From Haliclona indistincta (taxonomy: Eukaryota > Porifera > Demospongiae > Haplosclerida > Chalinidae), in contig OZ024785.1 of NCBI GenBank assembly GCA_964017065.1, positions 1,259,142 through 1,323,141 of the forward strand: a stretch of 64,000 nt of DNA, given 5' to 3'. The position numbers and the translations under genes are program-made. The notes beneath the pieces were generated by a model. The model made no database searches. It saw only the letters and a list, made by a program, of their open reading frames with translations, and was not told the DNA's origin. Positions 57,420 through 64,000 of the stretch are shown in pieces (the first letter of the stretch is position 1; each line of letters begins with the position of its first letter).

Positions 57420-58240
57420 AGGAAAGATTCATGTGAGTATAACCACAGGATCCTGGACACATTCTACTAGACTAAGAGGTGCTGATTATGAGAAGAATAA
57501 GATCAAAGTACTGTATTCTCTAAAATACATATCAGAATCTATGGTAAATGAGACATTCATCCACTGCTCGTGTATTTCTTCCTCTTCCATTCACTCTTTG
57601 TCTTGCTTGCTCCTCTTCAGTGTTGATGCCTTTACGGAGAAATCCACCCAGTCCTGTTAGCAAGGGCAAGGGAAACTCAGCTGCAGTATCACTGTCCGTC
57701 AGAGAAAAACACAGTAAGTGATCAGATGCAACAAGCTGTACTGGTGTTGTTTCTTGCTTGTCTCATCTGCCGTCGTCTATTATTAATTTTTTCTTTATTC
57801 AGAGAGTGCTAATTTGCCTCCATCTCCTACCGCTAACTCTCTTAGATCAGGTACGAACAGAAAAATAATCCTTTCTCTTCCTCCTGCTGTTCCCTTGCCC
57901 TCATTTTTATCTTACCTTACCAATGTCTACTATATTATTCACCTCTTGGTACAGAATGTTCAGCCAGTCTTACATACTAGTAATGACCTCCTGAGATAAG
58001 GACACATTATAATGGTATCACTGTACCATCTATGAACCATACACATGCTCTCGTTTATTGACCCACGCTCTAATAAATTTGGTATCTATAAATTGGTATG
58101 TCTCAACTACATGTGGTATAGTATCTCACTCTCTTCCTTCCTTCCTTCAGGACTGGTCTCGATCGTATCTCTACTATCACTCACAGCAGTGCTGATACGT
58201 TGCTATGGTGATCAATACTCACTCACAGTAAGTCACTAGT
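57420..58240 (+). other. Possible exons of an unidentified gene
   Basis: Exon-like pieces with splice sites: GADYEKNKIKVLYSLKYISE before a GTAAAT donor (57422-57541); LMPLRRNPPSPVSKGKG after CTCTTCAG (57620-57710); ESANLPPSPTANSLRS between TTATTCAG and GTACGA (57803-57850); and DWSRSYLYYHSQQC after CCTTCAG (58150-58228, with a stop). The low-complexity Pro/Ser content suggests a disordered region. I recognise no family, and the last piece has an in-frame stop, so this may be another decayed gene. Confidence 0.25.
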
Positions 58241-60360
58241 TATGATGTGTGAGTTTAGTAATAATTATGATGAGTTGCACACTTGAGCATTTTGTGAACC
58301 TTGTATAGCTTCTGATGTATTTTAGAGTGTGTTTGATTATTCTGTTTGTCTATCTTCTCAGTCTCTTAACACTTTAGTTAGTGTCTAGTACAGTTTGTGG
58401 CTCCGTGGAGCAATGTGGCATACTCTACACACATGTTATATGTGCTCTATTTGGAGCTAGCTAGTCTTGTAGTCTTGTCTTATAGCTAGTCTAGGTATAC
58501 TCACTCTTTCTTCCAAAATCAATGTTACCCCCATTTTCACCAAAACGTTACAGTTTTGGTTGGAACGAGTGTTGAAAAAATCGCGTTGCTAAAATGGCTC
58601 TAGACACCAACAATGCAGCGATGTGATTAGCACGTGCAGTATCTTGTATCATGATCGTTGCTGACCCAATTTAATGTTATTCAGTAAAAATGGGCGTTGT
58701 AATCGATTTTATATCATGTCTGAATGAGGTGCTGCTGCTGGCAGTGTGGCTCACACCAATAACAAGAGCTTTGACACACGTACACGAGCTATGTTCTGTT
58801 AGCTACTTGTTTCATGGGAAACAACCAAAACTCATAATTGCTCGTAATCTCGGGCATTTCTAATACCTGTATAAAATTATGTTCAAAAATCTGTGGTTTC
58901 TTTTGCTATCTACAGAATTCATTGTGGGCGTGTACCTGTATCATAGCTTCTTTCTCATTATAATTATTCAGCATGAACATTCCATCATGCCCCTTGTTGT
59001 AATCCATTATACTTGTTATTAATGAATGATTTTTTTTTAACATAGAGAAGCTGTCAGTTCACTAGTGTGTTCCTCCGGCAAGTTCTGTTGTGCTACTTTC
59101 AGGCAATAATGAAAGAGCTCAGTGTTATTCATCATAAACTACACATAATTCACTATACACAGTATAATGTAATAAACTATGTTTGATTTGATGGAGTATG
59201 AGAATGTTTTATGAAATCTGAAGTGAATGTGCAACACAGAAAGTAATATAATAGTGTATGACTCTACAACAGGAACTTGCTGAATACCATTCAAAGATTC
59301 GTATGCAGCTATGAGGTAAGAATCAACTGTGAAGATGTTACTTACAAGTCTAACTATACTAGGCTAGCCGCTCCGTCTCTCTTGAATTCGTGTCTGATGA
59401 ATCATACAGCTTGGTGTTCATAAGAGCACTTTTTAAAATATTTAATGCACAAAGAGGAATGAAGCCTAGGTAGGTAATAGCTAATTTTAACAGGCGTCCA
59501 AAATATATAATTAATAAGGAGAATAGATTTAAAAATAATACTAAACAGGTAAAAGCAGGAAGAGACTTCCAATGGGAAATGACGTATGATATAACACACG
59601 TTGAGCTACTGAGTTCTTCTACTTGCTGAGGAGGATCCAGTTGCATTTAGCAAGAATATGAAATGGACCAGACCTTAGTGATCAATGTGCCAGCAGACAT
59701 AGAACAGATTCTAATTTATTAACAAGTGGACTGATGAGGGTCTTACACTACACAACAGTAATCCAATGTAGCTAACACCACACTCTTAAAGATGTTACCT
59801 TTGGTCTCAGGGGTAGCTTGACTTCTGGTTCCCTTGCAAGTGTATGTACACACGCTAGTTTGACGTTTTTAAATTTCCCGCGTTAGAATAATTATCATGT
59901 GCTTTGCCACGTGGGGGCATGAGCCAACATAACAAACCCGTGTGCAGTCCAGTCCCGCTCCACGTACAGAAGGTGAGTTGAGGGTGTCAGTAGCGCTGTG
60001 TAGCTCTAAGTTGGCCTTAATTAGGTAAACACGCTCTAGCTAATTTCAAATAGAAACGAGTAATATACAGTTCAGGGTGCAAACTGTCCAGAATGTGCAT
60101 AATAGTATTGTTTACTCTGAATAGTGTGTTCAAGTACTACTACAAATCAGCTGCTAATATAATTTATTACAGTGTATTATGATAATTATATTGCTTTGTA
60201 TAACAATGTACTATTATTACTATTGGTGCATTCATTTCTTTCATTGAATTCACACTATACATGCTCACATGTTATGCTACATTTGGGTATGATACTGTAC
60301 ACTGTGTTGAACACAACTTCTTGTTAATTGTGCAATCTCTTTATCTTGTCCAGGAAATAC
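58240..60360. other. Interval with no supported gene
   Basis: AT-rich sequence. A short exon-like piece (QELAEYHSKIRMQL) ends at a GTAAGA donor near 59313 but has no partners. Minus-strand frames at 59.36-59.65 kb overlap each other and show no domain. GC-richer sequence at 59860-60000 (CACGTGGGGGCATG, CCCGCTCCACGTACAG/GTGAGT) could be a promoter or leader exon for the kinesin fragment that follows. Confidence 0.4.
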
Positions 60361-60367
60361 AACTATC

Positions 60368-60650
60368 ATGGATGCTGTCCAAGTGGCAGTTCGGTATGCT
60401 ACTATTGCTGTCTCACTATGTTCTTTTATGCTCTGTGCTATTCTCCAGTATACGACCACACAATGCTTCTGAGCAAATGGAAATGTACAGTGTATGCACA
60501 TTTGTAACACCAGGTGAACTGATTGTTGTTGAAGGGAGTGAAGGAGCACAGAAAAAGTTTACATTCGATCATGTATTTGATGTCGGAACTGATCACCAGG
60601 AAATCTACAGTGTCTGTGTGAAGAACCTTGTCGAAGGGTTAGCCTATAAT
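60368..60650 (+). pseudogene. Kinesin motor N-terminal fragment (KIF21/KIF4-like)
   Basis: ATG at 60368 opens MDAVQVAVR. A 55-base intron (60394-60448, GTATGC...CTCCAG) completes codon CGT and continues IRPHNASEQMEMYSVCTFVT, then PGELIVVEG, KKFTFDHVFDVGTDHQEIY and VKNLVEG. This is the start of a kinesin motor (VAVRIRP, C..VTPGE, F.FD.VFD....Q..IY), most like the KIF21/KIF4 group. It ends before the P-loop GQTGxGKT: sequence after VEG (LAYNGITVGHS) no longer matches, and the frame stops at 60707. It is a truncated fragment. Confidence 0.78.
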
Positions 60651-60888
60651 GGAATCACAGTGGGTCATTCTTGTAACATTATTCCTACACAGTTGTCCAA
60701 CCACTGAAAATAATGAACCTCAAGAACAATCAAACTCTAGTGTTTAGCATTGCAACGTACTACCCAATCAGCTGTCATGTACAGTATGTTCAAATTCCAC
60801 AATTTAACCATTATCTATGATTTAACAATCCTGTATAAAAACAAACTACTCACACACTATAGCTATGCTGTTTCACTTGCTAACTGGC

Positions 60889-63800
60889 CTACTTAGCTAT
60901 CTTGAATTGTATCAGGTATTTTGGGTAGGCCTGAGAGTCTCTCATAGCCACAAATATGGTGGGGCTACTGGTATTGTCCACAAGTGTGTCATAGGCAATG
61001 CCTAATTTGTCAGGTATCATGGGAGCTGTTTTCATAGATGAAGCTCCTTTAGTGTACTGGGATACTAGCAGTGAGCACACCAGTATATACTTTTCTCCAT
61101 TGGAGTCAGGAGCAGAGTATTTGTCCTGTGCGGAGTAATCACTGTTGCGAGCGAAATAAACACCTTTACCTAAGTAAGCAGCTGCATAGAAACATGAATA
61201 ACTTAACAATTCAACAGTTTGTTCTTACCATTTGCCTCAGAAGCAAAGATCCTGTTAAATCCTGTTTGACAGATTAGATCTAGGCTATCCTTCTTAGTGC
61301 CGTGAAATAGCATTTCTTCCTTCACATCTGCTCCAGTAGTTTTACGCCATATTGTCTTGAGAGCCTCGTACCGCATATATTCACCAGGATTTTGAATTCG
61401 TTGAACCCTAGAGATGGTAACCTTGTCCTTATTCTTTCCAAGTGTCTGCTTAAAATGTTGTGTAGCATCATCGTACTCAGCTGTTCCTTCTTTCACTTCA
61501 ATATAAGCACATACTTTGGGATTCCCTTTGTCATCTGTTGGTTGAGCAGTCCAAGTAGATGGATATGGAAGCGCTAGAATTGATGATGATTCTTCATGCA
61601 TTGTTGCACTAAACTCACTTGGAGTAGCCCTCTTCTCTCGCTTTACAACTCGTGTAATGCCTGTATTGTCAGTCTCAATCATATTGCTGCCCTGGATACT
61701 AATGACTAATGGTACATCATCAATAACTGTCTCTATAGACGACAGTTTCTTCTGATATGCCTTTTCTAGTTGAAAGCAGACTTCTGGCGAGTATGAAGAA
61801 TGAGCACCACCATAATTTTCAATGTAAATCCATTCATACATTAGAAGTTCTGTAGTTATTGTACGAAGATTCAGCAACTTTCGTTCAATTTCATTGACAG
61901 CTCTACCTACTGAAGTTGATTCACCCTCGACTAGTAGCCGACCTAACTTCTTCTGAAAACTAACGGCTACACACCTCTGTTGGCCTATGTCAAATATCTC
62001 ATCTAGGTCATCTTGACCAAGAAGTGATGCCAGATTTTTTAATTCAACTGTGTTGGTTATAAGGTTATCAGCAACAATTTCTCTCAATCTCTGCTCAATT
62101 CGGTCGATTGCACTAGATTCTGTGCAGTATATCTCGATTGTAGCACCACATTCTTCGACCTGAACTTTGGGTTGATACTGCTGAGTATGCCGAGCTGAAG
62201 GCTTTTGAGTTATTGCAATACTGACACCCTCCTTCTTAGGCGCACGAGCAAACAGTTGCTTTGGAGACCAGCCACGTCCTCGAAGAGATGAAGAAGATAC
62301 ATCTGATGAAAAGAACTTGAAGAAAACATCCTTAAAACTATTAAACATTCTGTCATCACGAATAACGATATGAATCTCATTAAGAAACTCGGGACTACTT
62401 TTTGCAAATTCCCTAATGGCTTCAAGCATTGGTTGGCCTGACTCTGCCACGCTATATCCACCTTCTCCAAGACAGAAAACAGGAAGAGAAATAGAAGTTA
62501 CTTTATCTGTTTCTGCTTGAGTAAGACAATTTTGTATAACTGACTTGACCAGTTGGGTTTGGCTTGTAGTTGGTGGTGTGCCGGATTTCTTCTTCTCAAC
62601 ATACGCATGATATACTCTATGGCACTTGAGCCTACCACTTGCTACAAGTGAAATGATCCTAGCATCCTTAAGAGTAGCGCCTCCTTGAACTAATGACGAG
62701 CATAATGTCTGCATCATAGGACCAGCTTTCTGACTGATAGCTTGTGATATGCGATTAGCTGATAGTGTCATATCCACAGATGTGCTGTTCACTATCACGT
62801 CTGATTGCTCATTGGAGATGTCTCCCTTAATAACGAAGACCTGTAATGTCTCTTTAACCGATAGAGATTGGGCTAAATTAGCTGCTTTAGCAACTCTAGC
62901 CTCATGCTCTTGCTTGAAAACTTTGTGATCTCCATCACGAAAGATAACAAATATAAAAGATTGAATTGCAGTACGATTCTGTGCATGGAACGAAACTACT
63001 TCATCAAAGAGAATCTTTGCAGACACACTACATGGGTAGGCAAGATTTGCAACCCCAAGAGAAGGTATGGCAATAGATGAAGCTCCTTCATTCTTTGCTG
63101 TACGAAGAATAGTCTTGATTGTATCTCGATAAACCTGAGAAAAAATTAGTTAATAAATTAAAAATTATAAGCAACAATACTAGCAGGAGCTCATAACGAG
63201 AGCCCTTCTCATTGCTTCTAATCCTACTCAGTAGCTAATCTTACCCTTTCTGAGTCTGGTAATCGATAATCAGGCAAAGAGACATGATAAAGTGATTTGG
63301 CTTTAAGATTCTTAGCAGAGGTAACAGCTACTTGACGATGTTCCAGAGGTCGATAGAGTTTAGCTTCTTCCTGAAGCTTGTCTCCACAAGCTCTCAAGAA
63401 TGCCTTAGATAGTTCTCCTTTACTCATGTCTAACTCAGGATTGGTAGAATTGACATACACATCGGCCTATGGGAATTTAAACAACATAAAACTAAATTTA
63501 ATAGAAAAATTGCTTACGTCAACTTCCAAAATGCTTCCTTTAACAATTTTCACTGCCTTCTGAAGTGAGCGGCTTAGGTCAGCATTTGAAACTGGAGTGT
63601 TATTTGCTTTATGATCAATTGGCATTGGCAGAAATATGTAATACTGTTTTGTCTTCATTCTCTCTTCAAATACTTGCTTGCAAGACGCATTCTCAACAAA
63701 GACCGATACATCAGCAGAATCAACAGTCATATTGTCTAATGCTTCCAGAACTTTCTCTGCATATAGATTTATTGGGCATTTAAACGGGAATGCTGTGAGA

Positions 63801-64000
63801 GGAGTAATAATGATTCTTCGATATCCAGACATGAACTGTATGACTTGGGGCAATGCTTCAGAAATAACATTCTCAAAAGCCTTAGGGTTTGCTGAATAAG
63901 TTGGAACAACTACGTGTACTAGCAAGGAGCAGGGAAGAGTGCCATGTGAGCAAGTATGTACAGTACCATTCAATAGTTTCCTTTGAGATAGTTGCTGTAA
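60889..64000 (-). CDS. Macro-domain PARP (PARP14-like mono-ADP-ribosyltransferase), 5' incomplete
   Basis: Minus-strand exons: about 63519-64000 (open at the edge), 63245-63466, 61229-63134, 60889-61181. Order of domains: a partial macro-type fold (LLVHVVVPTYS, IIITPLTAFPF); a macro domain (EVDADVYVNSTNPELDMSKG, then SIAIPSLGVANLAYP); another macro domain (IKGDISNEQSDVIVNSTSVD, ISLPVFCLGEGGYSV); a region with KH-like/RNA-binding character; a WWE-like stretch (YEWIYIENYGGAHSSYSPEV); and the PARP catalytic domain (EEMLFHGTKK, then GKGVYFARNSDYS, AYPKYLIQF). The His and Tyr of the catalytic triad are visible. The third position does not look like the Glu of poly-ADP-ribosylating enzymes, so mono-ADP-ribosylation is expected. 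PARP14-type proteins act in stress and innate immune signalling. TAG at 60889-60891 ends the protein. Confidence 0.9.

Noticed and set aside
1..64000. tRNA or rRNA genes
   Set aside because: I looked for tRNA-like A/B boxes and conserved rRNA words and saw none convincing. A tRNAscan/Rfam search would be decisive.

Overview
The window is animal nuclear DNA. Genes are split by many short GT-AG introns (about 35-100 bp). There are microsatellites, minisatellites, LINE fragments and dozens of inverted-repeat (fold-back/MITE-like) elements, and no bacterial gene organisation. The families present (Roc-COR GTPase with death domains, Ig/FN3 receptors, macro-domain PARP) in compact, TE-rich, AT-rich sequence fit an early-branching metazoan such as a demosponge. 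That assignment is inference; no species marker was read. All gene models were built by hand from reading frames and splice sites.

Layout. (1) 1-8940, minus strand: a Roc-COR GTPase with two C-terminal death domains (236-3888). Upstream of it, from about 4000 to 8940, lies an array of about 85-90 bp units. Each unit reads, on the minus strand, polypyrimidine tract, CAG, exactly three variable bases, GTGAG. This looks like a tandem array of 3-nt microexons (or ratchet splice points) and is the most unusual structure here. Two fold-back elements are nested inside it. (2) 12.2-52 kb: a cluster of single-pass receptors. The shared plan is signal peptide, one Ig-like domain, two FN3 domains, a transmembrane segment and a cytoplasmic tail with repeated tyrosine motifs. 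Four models are essentially complete in frame on the plus strand (28.7, 42.9, 45.9, 50.0 kb), one with a truncated tail and one with an interrupted tail. One divergent minus-strand member has its own tail (20.4-28.4 kb). The rest are broken (window start, 12.3, 16.5, 39.8 kb). The tail is nearly identical at nucleotide level between copies, while the ectodomains diverge. (3) Segmental duplicates: 12.2-18.4 kb matches 36.2-41.6 kb, and 39.8-45.2 kb resembles 45.9-52 kb. The copies differ by clean transposon insertions. (4) Between and after the receptors are decayed genes: an Aurora-type kinase (34.5-36 kb), a RhoGEF (53.2-53.7 kb), a kinesin motor N-terminus (60.37-60.65 kb) and a LINE endonuclease fragment (57 kb). 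(5) 60.9-64 kb, minus strand: a macro-domain PARP (PARP14-like), open at the right edge.

Function. The intact genes are all of kinds used in sensing and innate-type signalling: surface receptors with phosphotyrosine tails, a death-domain ROCO GTPase and a macro/PARP protein. The cluster behaves like a fast-evolving receptor locus with birth, death and tail homogenisation. Any direct functional link between these genes is inference from co-location only.
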